Assembly: GCA_963575745.1 (NCBI GenBank)
Contig: CAUYUJ010011259.1
Coordinates: 271,243 to 335,242 of the forward strand
Reading direction: 5' to 3'
Source: Prorocentrum cordatum
Taxonomy: Eukaryota > Sar > Dinophyceae > Prorocentrales > Prorocentraceae
DNA length: 64,000 nucleotides
Shown: one piece after another, positions 9,850-20,825 of the stretch
How positions within the stretch are numbered: position 1 is the stretch's first letter
Layout of the letters: every line of letters begins with the position of its first letter
Notes under the pieces: generated by a model
What the model was told of the DNA's origin: nothing
The model's database searches: none
The model's input: the letters and a program-made list of their open reading frames with translations, nothing else
Program-made: the position numbers and the translations under genes

Positions 9850-10556
9850 TTCCAGTCTACGTTAGGCGCCGTCCGACTTAAAGAGTGAAGTGGTTTTCCC
9901 GCTTCCCTCGTCCTCAGGGGAGCGGACGGAAGCCCAATCTATGTCATGTTTCTACCCACTTCTTTCGACCGACGGGTAACCCCTCACATCACGTTCCCGC
10001 GCTTATCGCTGTCACAGCGCCATGCCCTAGACATATGGTACATCCCATGGCCTTCGGTGTATCCCGCCACTGTGCCTGGGTTCAGGGGTCAGAGTTCTTG
10101 GGGATGCTTTTAGGGGTCTCCTCGGAGCGCCCTTGGGGGCCTCTTAGGGGGCAGTTTGGGAGCCTGGTGGGGCCTCTTGGGGCCTCTTGGGGGCCTGCTG
10201 GGAGCCTCTTGAGACCCCAGGGCCTCTCTGGGCCGAGGGCTCGAGTCCTCCGTCTGGGCTCCCTCTTGGAGCCGTCTTTTGGGATCCCTTGGGCTGCCTT
10301 GGGCGCCTGTTGGGCCGTTTTGGGGGCCCTCTTGGGCCGTTTCGGGGGGAGACCTCTTGAGCCGTCCTGGGGCCTGCAGGGCCGTCTGGGAGCGTCGGGA
10401 AGCCGAAAGGGCGAGAACGCCCAAAACCTGCAAAGGAAAATCAATGGTGTTGGCCCCTTCGGCCCTCTTGGGAGAGGGGGCGGCCAGCGGGAGAGCGCGA
10501 AGACTACCGCGCAGCTCGCGGTGCGAAGCTGGGTGTTCTAGCACACCGCCTCAGCT
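9850..10556. other. Gene-free region with GGGGCCTCTTGG repeats
   Basis: 10082-10400 is a degenerate tract of GGGGGCCTC and CTTGG words; the rest is unique GC-rich DNA. No supported gene. Confidence 0.6.
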
Positions 10557-10663
10557 GGGGGAACGAACAATGACAGAAACATAATGACTCGGAGGTCCGC
10601 GCGGATCCGAGAAATCCGCGCGGACCTCCGAGTTTTGATGTATATGCCAATGTTCGTTCCCCT
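10557..10663. mobile_element. Family E element, compact foldback copy 2
   Basis: Near-perfect inverted repeat: GGGGGAACGAACAATGAC on the left, CATTGTTCGTTCC-type end on the right, with CGGAGGTCCGCGCGGAT mirrored in the middle. It is almost arms only, about 107 bases. Confidence 0.85.
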
Positions 10664-11100
10664 ATTGTCGGCCAGTGGTTGGTCGAGTCAGCAAGGTTTC
10701 AGAGGTCTTCTCCAGCCACCCTGCGGGCCCTACAGGGTCCGGCTTGAATAAGGAGCACTTCTGTTTCAAAAGGGGCTCGGTCGTTCCTTTGGTTTGCATG
10801 CGCTCCGCTACCTTTTTGGCGGCGAGCCCCCTTGGTGGTCCTTCGGACTTTACAGACTCTTCTTGGCAAGGAAGGGGCTTCGTTCCTTCTTTCTCGCTCC
10901 TCAGGTCAGGCCGAATACTGTAAGCTCGCGGCCGCTCCCGCGGCCTCGTCGAGGGCGGCCTTGGCGCGACGCCGGCTCCACACACAGCCCCACACATGGC
11001 CCTGTCGGCCAGTGGCCCCAGTCGAGCCAGCACAAGGTTCCGCGGCCGCCCACGGGGGCCCCCTGCGGGCCCTTGAGGCCGCACCCGCCTTCCCCAAGGT
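10664..11100. other. Gene-free unique region
   Basis: Contains a GTTCCTT/CGAGCCC motif set that recurs loosely at 12840-13010. No frame with convincing protein character. Confidence 0.5.
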
Positions 11101-11466
11101 TCTGATGTTCCTCCTCTGCCTCATATTCCTCCTTACTCCTCTACTCCACCTTCCTGCTCCTCTCCTAATCCTCTTCCTCCTTACCTCCTTCCTCCTCCTC
11201 CTCTCCTCCTCCTCCTCCCTCTTCCATCTCCTCCTCCTCCTCCTCATCCTAATCCTCCTCTTCCTCCTCCTCATCCTTCTTCATCCTCCGCCTCCTCACC
11301 TCACCTCCTCTCCTCCTCTCATCGCCTCCTCCTCCTCCTCATCTCTCTCCTCCTCCTCCTCCTCCCTCTCCTCCTCTCTCCAGCCCGCCCTCTCTCTCCT
11401 TCCTCCCTCCTCCTCCTCTTACTCTTCGTCCTCCCTCCCTTCTCCCTCGTCTCCCCCCTCCCCCTC
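11101..11466. repeat. Pyrimidine TCC tract running into assembly gap
   Basis: Mixed TCC, TCTCC and CAT words up to the Ns. The gap probably reflects failure to assemble this tract. Confidence 0.9.
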
Positions 11467-11566
11467 NNNNNNNNNNNNNNNNNNNNNNNNNNNNNNNNNN
11501 NNNNNNNNNNNNNNNNNNNNNNNNNNNNNNNNNNNNNNNNNNNNNNNNNNNNNNNNNNNNNNNNNN
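11467..11566. other. Assembly gap of 100 Ns
   Basis: Exactly 100 N characters, a conventional placeholder for unknown length. The order and distance of flanks are not proven. Confidence 0.99.
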
Positions 11567-11697
11567 CAAGCCCGGCGTCGGTGCCTCCTCTCGGTCGCGG
11601 GGGCGGGGGAGCGCCGGGCTCGAAGACTGGCTTTCGGGAGCGAGAGGGTCGAGCAGCTGATGGGCCTGCTCATCCACCACCACCATAAGTTGGAGGG

Positions 11698-11757
11698 GGG
11701 AAGGAGGTGGAGGAAGAAGAGGAGGAGGAGGAGGAGGAGGAGGAGGAGGAAGAAAGA
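11698..11757. repeat. Purine AGG tract
   Basis: Short (AGG)n tract soon after the gap, strand-inverted with respect to the tract before it. Confidence 0.85.
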
Positions 11758-11806
11758 CCCCCTCCCCCTCCTACTTCTGGTGGTGGCGATGGAAAAGAAG
11801 CCCACC

Positions 11807-12053
11807 AGCAGTGGCGAGGCGTCCTGGCCTGCCTGTAGGCCCACCAGAGAGTGTTCCAGGAACCTTTGTTGTGGCCTGCACGAAAAGTGTTCTTGGAACG
11901 TGTCCGGCTGAGACTGGCTTGTTATAACATATCGGCTTGATGTTCTAAGGACATTGTTTTCGCTATTGGAACAGTTTCGGGTCCTAAGAGCACTTCGTGG
12001 TAAGAGCACTTCGTGGTAGGCCTATAGGAATGCCGGGGCGGTCGGTCCCTGCT
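11807..12053 (+). mobile_element. Family A MITE, copy 1
   Basis: Ends are imperfect inverted repeats of about 40 bases: AGCAGTGGCGAGGCGTCCTG on the left and the complement of AGCAGGGACCGACCG on the right, with CCTATAGG inside. The interior has repeated GTTCT(A/T)AG(A/G)AC words. Copies are at 35252 and 36576. This copy alone has a perfect 16-base tandem duplication (11986-12001 and 12002-12017). Confidence 0.85.
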
Positions 12054-12600
12054 CAAAAGAAGGACGCACACGCACATGAATCCACGTTAGTTTCGGAAGC
12101 ACGCGGTGCGCAAACGTTCTTAACACGAGGCTGGTCTCGCGGACTGCGGGGCCATACAGTGGAGACCCATGCGAAGAGACACCCTGCTTGCCTCTGGGGT
12201 ACCCTGGGTTTCTGGACGCTCCCACGCAAAAAATCAATGGACGTCTTGGGGTCTCAGGGTTGGGGTTCTTGTGGAAGGTTTCTCGTGGACTAGTCTCCAC
12301 TGTACGTTGCATCTTCGGGGGACCTGGCCTGTCCCCCAAATTGGTGTCTTCTCTTGTGCCCGACGCGGGCTCGATGCGGACCCGACGCGGATTTGGCGCG
12401 GATTCGACGCGGACTCGACACGCATTCGACACGGACCCGACGAGCCCGACACGGATTCGACGCGGATAGGGCCGCGACGGGAAAGACGCGGCCCCCCGAG
12501 CTGGGCGCGTACGTCCTTTGCGGGACCCCTGGGCCGCAGCCGGCCCGCTCGCGGACAGGGGCGCGGCGCAGCTCGCCCCGCGGTGCTCCGGCACCGGGGC

Positions 12601-12638
<38 letters not shown>

Positions 12639-12989
12639 TCTCCTCGCGGGCGCGGCCGGGTCCGGCAACCGGCCCGAGGCCCCTCGGCACGGCACCGCCT
12701 TGGTCGGGGGCCGCGCGCGCGCGCCAGGACACTTCGAGGGACAGCAGCCTCGAGAAGTTCCACGAGCGGGCGAGGGAGGTGCCCCGCCCCCGTCGCTCAC
12801 CGAGAGCGTTCCACGCCGCGCACAGGGCCTACAGTCGGGGCACTGAGGAAGGAACCCTTTCGTTGGGGAGGGGCTCGGTGTTCCTTAGTTGCTTTGCAGT
12901 TCGCCTTCGGCTTTGCTTAGGGCTTCGATGGGAAATCGGAGTTCAACTTGTGGAGAAAAGGGGCCTCGTTCCTTATTTAGGGTTCCTTA
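12054..12989. other. Gene-free region with GAC repeats
   Basis: 12360-12450 has degenerate CGACGCGGA/CGACACGGA repeats; 12600-12640 is a (GAC)n tract. Open frames are by-products of composition. Confidence 0.55.
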
Positions 12990-13133
12990 GGTCAACGCCC
13001 CTTCTGTACTCGCAGGCGTCCGACAAGAACGGGCCTCCCTCGATGTCATGGATCGTGGAGCGCCCCCGCGGCAGATACAGGCCGACTGCGAGCAGTTACT
13101 TTGCGAGCAGTGGATCGCGCTTGTCTATTCACC
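12990..13133 (+). mobile_element. Family N foldback element, copy 1
   Basis: TACTCGCAGGCGTCCGACAA near the left is mirrored by GCGAGCAGTTACTTTGCGAG and CGCGCTTGTCTA on the right, with CCTCGATGT and CCGCGGC inside. The same order is found at 30029-30187. Confidence 0.6.
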
Positions 13134-13660
13134 CCCTCGCCCGCCCGTTCGTGGCGGAAGCTTTTCGTCAGTTTCCCGCCTCTGGGAGCCCCCACCCCAG
13201 GCCCCCTCGCGCTGTGAAGAATCACGACGGGGGAGGTTTTCGTCAGTTTCGGTCTCCTGGGGTCCTCACCGGGCCTCGGGACCGTCGAAAGACGACTCAG
13301 GATGAAAAACCAGTCCCAGGGAAGGGGTCGAGACTTTTGGGAGTCGTCGTTGTGAAAAAATCACGAGTTCGAGAGGCTGGGACCGAGCCCCCGGGGCCCG
13401 TCAAACAGGATCGACCCGCGAACCCAGGAAGGAATATAGACACGTGGGGCATGACTCAGAGCGTGAATTACCTACCCCGCTTTCGCTTCCACGAAAAACC
13501 AAGTCATACCACGCGCCTCCTCGTCAAGCGGCCTGACCAGTACAGGCCGTAGTTTGGCATCGCTTGGTATCTCTTGGAAGCGAGGGTGGTCAAAAGCGAG
13601 GTAGGTTTGTCTTACCCCTAATGACAACGTTTTCAAGACACCTGATGGGGACGGGAAGAT
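13134..13660. other. Gene-free unique region
   Basis: Two related segments (TTCGTCAGTTTC ... TGAAGAATCACGA and its near repeat) suggest a short duplication. No gene supported. Confidence 0.45.
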
Positions 13661-13669
13661 GCAATGTTG

Positions 13670-14235
13670 CACGCATCGAGATTGATATACCGTGTCAAGG
13701 GCTGTGCTGTGTTGTGCCGTGCTGAATTGCGAGGTGCCATGCCGCGATTGCGCCCTATAGCGTTGTGGATCGAGTCCTCCTTAGCATCCGAGTCCTGACC
13801 GAATTGATCTGGATCGCCAGCTCGAGCTGCCTCAGCACAAATAGCGGGCCCAGAGCGAGTTGAAGTCGAAACTTGCGGGACGTTCATTCAACTCGAGCTC
13901 AACATCCGATTCAGATCCGAAAAGGGACGACACGACACGGGGCACAGGCTCACGGTCGCGCCACAGGATGTACCAGGGGCGCATTAGGGGATGCGCCAGG
14001 GGACGTGTCAGATGACGCATTAGGGGACGTGCCTTGAACGTGTCAGGGGCCTGCCACGGGACGTGCCATGACGCGTGCCATGGGGCAGGCTAGAAGACGT
14101 CATGCCAGGGGACATGGTAAGGGGCGCGCCACGGAACGGGCAGGGGAAACGCTTGAGGACGAGTCATGAAACGCGACAGAAGACGAGCCAGGGAATATGC
14201 CACGCCGGGGGGCGTGCTAGGGGACGTGCCAAGGC
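13670..14235 (-). repeat. Family I composite repeat, reverse copy
   Basis: The complement of the module at 42520-43550: GTACCGTGCC-type and GCTGTGCTGTG words, then GATCGAGTCCTCC and CCGAATTGATCTGGAT, then a degenerate array of GGGGACGTGCC of about 10-20 base spacing. Non-coding. Confidence 0.75.
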
Positions 14236-14439
14236 AAGTCACGCCAGAACGTCGCAAAGGACGCGCCGTAGAAAACAATTGTCCAACGTCAGATCGCGCG
14301 ACGCCTCGGCAAATGGGCCAGCAGCGGGCCACGCTCTGCAACGCGCACACGGTGCAATCACACGCACGAGACGGCCTCACAGGGGGCGCGCCAACGCCCC
14401 ACGGGACGCCGCACGGACGGGTGGGACTGGGTTTCGACG

Positions 14440-14965
14440 CCGTGCGGACGAAGCCATTGACACCCTCGGTGGGGTTCCTTGGGTGGTTCGAAATGTGCGA
14501 GGGGTGTGTCGACATGGGCGGGGCGGCGCCATGCGGGCGCAGCCAGTGGGGCCCTCGGTGCAGTTGCCCGGGGACCACGGAACGTGGGGGGGGGAGGCGA
14601 AATGGGCCGGGCGACGCCATGCGGACGCAGCCACCCGGGGCCCCCAGGGGAGCTCCCGTGTGGCTTCGAAGCGTGCGAGGGGTGCGCCGAAATGGGCTGG
14701 GCGGGGCCATGCGGGCGCAGCTACCTACTGGGGCCCTCGGTGGGGTTCCTTGGGCGCTTCGAGACGTGCGGGGGGGGGGCCGACATGGGCGGGGCGGGGC
14801 CACGCGAACGCACCGAGTGGGGCCGTCGGTGGAGTTCCGTGGGGCAGAAAGCGTGTGGAGGGGAATGCCGGGTTCGGCGGCGCGCCGCCATGCGGACACG
14901 CCCACTGGAGCCCTCGGTGGGGCCCCCTGGGGGCCACGATCTTCGTGATGGGTGTGCCGAAATGA
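14440..14965 (+). repeat. Satellite array of about 105-base units
   Basis: About five diverged units with GGGGTGTGCCGAAATGGGC, GGCGGGG, CATGCGGACGCAGCCA and GGGGCCCTCGGTGGGGTTCC. The same satellite, longer, is at 49670-51025. All six frames stay fairly open because the unit is GC-rich; not treated as genes. Confidence 0.8.
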
Positions 14966-14994
14966 ATGCAGCAAAAGCCGCAGGAGCGGCATTG

Positions 14995-15350
14995 ATGGGA
15001 GGAGGGAAGAGGAGGAACGAGGAGGAGAAGGAGGTGGAAGAGGAAGAGGGGGAGGAGGAGGAGGACGAGGAGGAGGAGGAGGAGGAGGAGAAGGCCCGTC
15101 GCCCATCTCGCGACTTGGGCTCTCAACCCTCACCAACTTTGTAGTAGGCATGTTTATAGGGATGGCACCCGAGCCGCCATGCAGCCATCGAGGAGGAGGA
15201 GAAGCGAGAGCAGGGAGATGAGGTGAGGACGCGCGGCGTTGCGCATTCAAAGCGAGGACCCAACACGCAGGAGGGTTGGGAAATACTCAAGCATCTCACC
15301 CTGATTGCAGCAGAGGTGAGGAGGACACGGGTAGTGAAAACGGGCATCCA
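14995..15350. repeat. Purine tract and flank shared with 51.0-51.2 kb
   Basis: A GGA/GAGGA tract (15000-15094) is followed by unique DNA containing GAGGACCCAACACG and GGTTGGGAAA, matching the flank after the second satellite array. The satellite therefore travels as part of a larger repeated unit. Confidence 0.65.
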
Positions 15351-15658
15351 TACATTTACTTAGGGGCTCTGGGGAAGGATGCAGCCGCGACCGGGACGAG
15401 AGTGCGGCCATGTGCACCCTAGCGTACTCTTTGCCAAGGATCGTAGCCGTCTGGACCAACGCCTAGCGGCATTGAGGCGAGAGCGCGATTCCGAAATTAG
15501 TTGTAGGGAAGCCCGAGCCAGACCAGGCGGTCTCGAGCTCCCCGTCCTTGTTGTGGGAGTATTATGTGGTACTTCTTACTTTTGTTAAGACCCTTTAGCG
15601 AATAACGTCGAAGGTTGAGTCGCGCGCGCGCAGGTTCGCTTCGTCCCCGCTCGCGTCG
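15351..15658. other. Gene-free unique region
   Basis: No repeat family or convincing frame recognised. Confidence 0.4.
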
Positions 15659-16610
15659 GTTGTCCTCCCGCTCCCGCTCCCGCTCCTCATCCTCCTACTC
15701 CTGATCAGATCCTCACCCTCGTCCTCCGGCTCCTTCTCCTCCTCCTCCTCCTCCTCCTCCTCTTCTTCCTCCTCCTCCTCCTCCTCCTCCTCCTCCTCCT
15801 CCTCCTCTTGCTGTTGCCCTTTCCACTCGCCCCGACGGTCCCCCTGTAGATACCTCAGCCCAAGCGCCTCCGTCGCGTGCCGATCCTCCTCCTTCTCCTC
15901 CCCCTCCTCCGCCGCCGCCGCTTCCGCCTCCGCCTCCTCCCGCTCATGCTGCTCCTGTTGCTGGTCCTCCTCGTCCTACTGCTGCTGATCCTGCTCTTGC
16001 GCGTCCTCGATGCTCGCGGCTGCGGACGGCTCTGCCTCGAAGGCTGGCGCCCTCGCAGGCCCCCCTCGAAACCAGCCAACTTCAAGCGGGGGAGGGGCGG
16101 ACAACAGGCCTTCTCCCTGAAGAGGCAGGGGGGAGGAGAAGGAGAAAGAACGACGGCACCGCGGGACGACGGAGAAACTGCTCGGCCCACTCGTCCTAAT
16201 GATGCTGACGTTCCTCCGACCCCGCTGCTGCCGATCCTCGTCCTGGTCCCTCTTCTCAGCCCGGCCGCTGGGCACGAGCGCCTCCTCCTCCTCGTCCTCA
16301 TTCTACTCCTCCTCCTCCTCCTCCTCTCCTACTCTCCTCCTCTTCCTCCTCCTCTCCTCCTACTCCTCCTCCTCTCCTCCTCCTACTACTTATTTTTTAA
16401 AAACTTTACTACTACTACTACTACTAATCCGACTCCTACATAATCCTCCTCCTCCTCCTCCTCCTCCTCCTCCTCCTCCTCCTCCTCCTCTTCCCTCCTT
16501 CCTCCTCCTGCTCCTCCTCCTCCTCGTCCCCTCCTCCCTCCTCCTCCTCCTCCTCCTCCTCCTCCTCCTCCTCCTCCTCCTCCTCCTCCTTCCCTTCCTC
16601 CTCACCGTGC
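15659..16610. repeat. Series of TCC pyrimidine tracts
   Basis: Tracts at 15659-15815, 15885-15960, 16279-16392 and 16443-16605, separated by short GC-rich islands, plus a (TAC)n run at 16407-16427. No supported exon between them. Confidence 0.85.
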
Positions 16611-16888
16611 GCACAGCATCGAGGCAGCGGGCCCTCGACCCTTCTGATCATGGATCCGCAACCCTCCAGCCGTAGGCCTCGCGGGTCCTCGGCTCGTTGG
16701 TCCTGCGCCGCCGACCCTCACTTGCCTGCCCCTCGCCTCGCCCAGGCCGCCTGCGCCAGCCCTGGCCGCCACCCCCTGCCCGCGGGATTAGCTTTCGCGG
16801 ACGCGGGAGGCGCGGACGTGCGAAGGGGGGGCAGCGCAGCGCGTGTGGCGCGCGCCAGGCTCGATCGGTCCTCCTCCGCCGCCCATGC

Positions 16889-17053
16889 TTAAGTCGGGCA
16901 TGTCCCCCTACAGGAGGAGCATGCCATGATAGTCAAAAATATAGTATGGGGGCGATTGCTGTTTTTTGTATTAAAAAATGCCCATCTGGGTGTATCTTTG
17001 GGATATGTTTTATTTGTCGTCCAAAACCCCCTGTAGGAGGACATGCCCGACCT
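16889..17053 (+). mobile_element. Family B MITE, copy 1
   Basis: Starts TTAAGTCGGGCATGTCCCC and ends with the inverted form CCCTGTAGGAGGACATGCCC GACCTGA. The AT-rich middle contains TAGTC and CGTCCAAAA. This is the commonest element family here (ten copies). Confidence 0.9.
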
Positions 17054-17689
17054 GAGCCTACCCCCGCCACCATCGCCACAGTCATCGGCCCCGCAGCTCC
17101 GAGCCCGCCCAGTCGCCCCTGGCCGTGCTCCCAAGTCCCCGTGCCCTTCCTGCGCCCTCCTCTCCGGGATCCCCCCTGAGAGTCCCCCGAGCCGCTCGTG
17201 CCCCCCGAGTCCCTTCTGAATCCCCTGCCGCTCCCGTCCTCTTGCACGCCCCGCCTCCCCCCCGCCGTGCTCTCCTCGTCCGCGGCCGCCGCGCGGCTCG
17301 AGGCAGGCAGGACCGCCCGCCTCCCGCAGACAGCCCCCACCTTCGCCCTCCGGCACCCCCCCCCCCTCCTCCCCGAGGGCCCGTCAGGGCCCTGGAGGCC
17401 AGGACTTTGCAGACACCAGGGTCTCTTCGGGCGGGCAGCAGCGGGGCGGGGGGGGGCAACGACCACGCGGGGATGGCCAGGGCGCCCTCGAGGGCGCGAA
17501 GGTATGCGCGCTTCACGGTTCCGCTCCGATTCCTCCTCATCCATCTCTTCTCCCCTGGGGCGGCGCCGCGAGAGCGCGAAGCGCGAAGCTAGGCGCCCGT
17601 GGATGGAGGACTGTACGAAGGTGGCCCTGAATGGACCCCAAACTGCAACCGTGGACAGAAGCGGTGTGCGAAAGGCGCCCGCTTCGTCA
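17054..17689. other. Gene-free GC-rich region
   Basis: C-rich DNA without a recognised family; frames lack stops because of composition. Confidence 0.45.
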
Positions 17690-17763
17690 CACCCCGTCCG
17701 GGGCCCTGGCGCTGCCAGACCCGGCGGAGGAGAAGTACGCGTGGAGAACGTTTCGGCCGGCGG
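17690..17763 (+). CDS. Exon-like block
   Basis: Reads LALPDPAEEKYAWRTFRPAA in one frame, bordered by CTGCCAG upstream and GGCTGCAG downstream. It may be an exon or remnant lying before the EF-hand gene. No family recognised. Confidence 0.3.
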
Positions 17764-18045
17764 CTGCAGTCTTCCCAGACACCCGACGTCCTGAGTCTTT
17801 TCATGGCGTGCATGGCGTGCACCCCGAGAAGTCTGCACGCCTGAACTCTTTCCAGGGGACTGGCTTCTCATGACGAGTAGTTTTTGACGGTCCCGGGACC
17901 CAGTCATGGCCCCCAGAGGCGGGAGACTGCAACTAATTTCTTGCCATGCGTTTCCACGGCGCGAGGGGGGCTTGGGCCTTTGGCCGCACGTCCTGGTTCG
18001 TCAAAGTCCTTGTATACAGGGACCCTGAGCTTGCGCCAGTCCGAG

Positions 18046-18777
18046 ATGGGCGGCCAGCAGTCGCGGCTGGACCAGCGCGGCCCCAACTGCGCGTTCAGCC
18101 CGAAGGAGCTGTACAACTTGAAGCAGGTTTATTTCTTCCTGTGCCTGCATACGACCACGCTGACGTCGTGCCAGCTGGACCGCAACCAGTTCCACTCGCT
18201 GTTCGGGAGCCACAGGCAGTACAAACCGCTCTGGCGGGCCCTCTTCGCCGCTATGGACTCCAACGGGGACGACGTCATCGACTTCGAGGAGTTCCTCGCC
18301 TTCTGCACGCACCTGAAGCGGGGTGACATGCACGCGAGAAGAAGGTTGTGTTTTCGCTTGTTCGACTGCAACTGCGACGGCTTCGCGGAGAGGGCAGACT
18401 TGCGGGCCATCGCGGAAACCCGGGCGGCGTCGCGGAGAAAGCCTTCTTGGCAGGTCGCCAACGCCAGCGAGGAGGAGTTGGAGGATGAGTACACGAAATT
18501 CTTCAACGCGTGCGACGAGGACGGAGACGGAAGGTTCACCGTTGAGGACTTGGACAACTACTGCACGCTCCACGGCGAGGCCATAGTGTCCCAGACGCTG
18601 AAGCTGCTCGAGCTCATGTTCGACGGCGTGATCGAGGAGACGGGCATCATCATAACGGCCACGGACGTGAAGAACACCAAGCCGCACATAGACTGGCAGG
18701 ACCACAAGATCGGCGTGCCCTCCATCTTTTGCTGCGCCTCCGCCCCGCCGGTCTTCACCACGCCGCCCGTCGCCTGA
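18046..18777 (+). CDS. EF-hand calcium sensor, NCS/calcineurin-B-like
   Basis: Intact 243-residue protein in one exon. The ATG at 18046 is chosen over an upstream in-frame extension because it begins MGGQQSR, an N-myristoylation pattern (G2, S6). That predicts membrane attachment. Three canonical calcium loops are visible: DSNGDDVIDFEE (71-82), DCNCDGFAERAD (107-118) and DEDGDGRFTVED (157-168). A fourth, N-terminal hand near residues 30-55 lacks acidic ligands. One degenerate plus three active hands with a myristoyl site is the layout of recoverin, NCS-1 and calcineurin B-type proteins, which change partner binding when calcium rises. The second loop has C at position 4 and the last has D at position 12. 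The C-terminus (IFCCASA) could be lipidated. No spliced-leader relic was seen upstream. Partner and pathway are unknown. Confidence 0.88.
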   Translation: MGGQQSRLDQRGPNCAFSPKELYNLKQVYFFLCLHTTTLTSCQLDRNQFHSLFGSHRQYKPLWRALFAAMDSNGDDVIDFEEFLAFCTHLKRGDMHARRRLCFRLFDCNCDGFAERADLRAIAETRAASRRKPSWQVANASEEELEDEYTKFFNACDEDGDGRFTVEDLDNYCTLHGEAIVSQTLKLLELMFDGVIEETGIIITATDVKNTKPHIDWQDHKIGVPSIFCCASAPPVFTTPPVA

Positions 18778-19280
18778 CGGGCGGACGCGGCGGCCATGCG
18801 GGCGCAGGCCTCCGCGCAGCCAAGGGCTACCCTTGGGCAGACGCGGGCGGCAGGGCTCGACCGGCGCGCCAGGGCGCCGCGAAAATGCGCGCGCACTCCT
18901 TCTGGGTCCAATTCGGCCGCCTCCGGCTCAAGCTCGGAAGGCATCCTCTGCCCACCGCCACGAAGGGGAGGCCTCCGGCCGAGGCCCCGAGGCCTCGACC
19001 CCGTCCCCCGGGGACCGGGTGCTGCCTCCCGGCTCTTGTCCTGACAGTCCTGGGGCCCGGTGGGGGCCCCCAGAGGCCGAAGAGGACCCAGAGTGGTCCG
19101 TCGTGGCTTCTGCCGCGGCGCGGGGATCTGTGTGGGCCCCTCGGCGGACTCCTCTCGTTCGCGGCGATGGTCTGCTCGCTTCCTGCTGTCCCCCAGAGCT
19201 GGCGCCCAGGTCCTGCATGCCAGTGGCCGCACAGGTCAGGCGATCGGCGGCGCGCAGGTGTGTGGGGGGGGGGGACTGGG
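18778..19280. other. 3' flank of EF-hand gene
   Basis: GC-rich DNA with GGGGCCC words. No polyadenylation signal is expected to be recognisable in dinoflagellates; none seen. No second gene. Confidence 0.45.
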
Positions 19281-19438
19281 GTTCAGTCGGGCCCGTGCCT
19301 CTACAGGAGGGATGTTCAAGAATGGTCAAAAGTAGTCGGGTGGCGATTTTTTGACCATGTTTTAATATTTGTTGCACGTGTTTCGACTATTGTCCATGTT
19401 TCATCCAAAATCCGCCTGTAAGAGACATGCCCGACCTC
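19281..19438 (+). mobile_element. Family B MITE, copy 2
   Basis: Diverged copy: CAGTCGGGCCCGTGCCTCTA at the left, CCGCCTGTAAGAGACATGCC and CGACCT at the right. The interior keeps GGTCAAAAGTAGTC. Confidence 0.8.
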
Positions 19439-19555
19439 CTAAGGCTGGGGCGGTCGAGGGCCTCTCGGGCCCCGCCCTGGGGGCCTCGTGGGGGCCCTGC
19501 TGCGGCGTCTCGGGGCGCCTTCTGGGCCGTCTTGGGCCCCAGGCCTCCCACGTTC

Positions 19556-19740
19556 AGAAGCCGGGCGAAGGCTGGCAAACCCGTGGCTGCTAAAACGGAG
19601 CTCCGGGAAATTTATTTTCCTGTCCGGGAAGCAGCCGTTTACCATTCGGCGCGTTGGGTTTTATTCCGGGAGTTTGTCTCCTTGTTCCGGGAAGACCGTT
19701 TCAGCAGCCACGGATTTGCCAGCCCTCGCCCAGCTTCCGA
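19556..19740 (+). mobile_element. Family M inverted-repeat element, copy 1
   Basis: About 33-base arms: GAAGCCGGGCGAAGGCTGGC ... GTGGCTGCT and the mirror AGCAGCCACGGATTTGCCAG ... GGCTTC-like end. The interior carries CCGGGAA words. Second copy at 46651. Confidence 0.85.
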
Positions 19741-19744
19741 CACG

Positions 19745-19885
19745 TGGGGTCCGAGCAGATGGGGTCGGAGGATCGCGCGGCATCGCCGATGAATCGGCGA
19801 TGCGGCTCGCTGTGGAGCCCAGTTGAATCCACGCCGAGGGCGCCCATGCCTCGCCGATGCGACGCGACCCTCCGACCCCGTCTGC
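19745..19885 (+). mobile_element. Family D foldback element, copy 1
   Basis: GCAGATGGGGTCGGAGGATC opens and CCTCCGACCCCGTCTGC closes; the interior has GCCGATG/CATCGGC palindromes. Related to copies at 26611, 36970 and 37494. Confidence 0.75.
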
Positions 19886-20559
19886 AGTCGGGCCGAGGTG
19901 TAGGATCGGGGTGGTCGGCTCGGGGAGGCAACCCTATAGTGTTCTTCGTGTTTGCTGGATGTGTTTGTGCATCCTGGGGATGGCACCCTTGGATGTTCTG
20001 GGCGTTCTGGCCTGCGGAAAGTCTCATGCTCTTGATGGATGTTCTTTGGGCCTAGGTCCGACTGCACTCGGACCCGACCTGGGAGGCCGCCGCGGGCGCT
20101 CCGGCGACCGAGGGGGCGAGTGCGCGATCACCACGCAGCACAAAAAAACGGCTGGGCGACGCAGGCAAAAGCGGGGCCCATTGCGCGGACGCTCGCGCGC
20201 AAGCTGCGCACGCAGGATGGCTCGCAAGCGCCGCGCTTCCAATGCAGCGAGCCGCGCCGGCGACATGCGTGAACCACCGCGTGAGGTCGCTCTTCGACTA
20301 CACGCAAGAGTGACCCTTCGCCGGAGTGACCTTTGGTGCGGGCCCACTGGGGGCCCCCCCGATCGCCGAACGCGATGCGACAGCGGCGCCCTGCGCGCTA
20401 TCGGGTGTGGTCCCCCCGCGGCCCCCAAAAAGCCGCGCACCAAAGGTCAGCCTTGCCCAGGGCCACTCCTTGCGTGCAGCCGAGTGAGGTCGCCCTGCCA
20501 TCGTGCGCACGACCCCTCCCCCTTCGTCGCCCAGTCTTCGGCGGCTTTGGCATTTTTCA
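19886..20559. other. Gene-free region
   Basis: Contains a motif pair CCTTTGGTGCGGGCCCAC / CGCACCAAAGGTCA (20331-20446) that folds back and recurs near 43733-43830. No gene supported. Confidence 0.5.
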
Positions 20560-20740
20560 GGAGGGGAAAAAACACAGACACAATGAATTGTCGATTCCCC
20601 CGAAAATACGAGAAAATATGGGAAGTGTGGAGGAAGACAAAATCCGGGAAAATATGGGAAAATATAGGGAATCCTGTTATTTGTGTGTGTATACATTTGT
20701 GTGTCCCAGAGCCCCTTCAATCTTGGCCGGGCCCCCATCA
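20560..20740 (+). repeat. Family L dispersed repeat, copy 1
   Basis: Order: GAGGGGAAAAAACACAGACA, GTCGATTCCC, GAAAATATGGGAA, then TTGTGTGTCCCAGAGCCCC. The same order occurs at 21795 and 49000. Confidence 0.75.
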
Positions 20741-20825
20741 GTGGGATACTGCAACGCCAGGGGGGGGGGAGCGGGCTCTCAGGGGGGACGCATCGATCCC
20801 CCAATCGCCCAGGGATCGCGGGCAG

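Noticed and set aside
17125-17794. Open frames in C-rich DNA upstream of the EF-hand gene
   Set aside because: All three frames are open through compositional bias; only one short exon-like block is retained.
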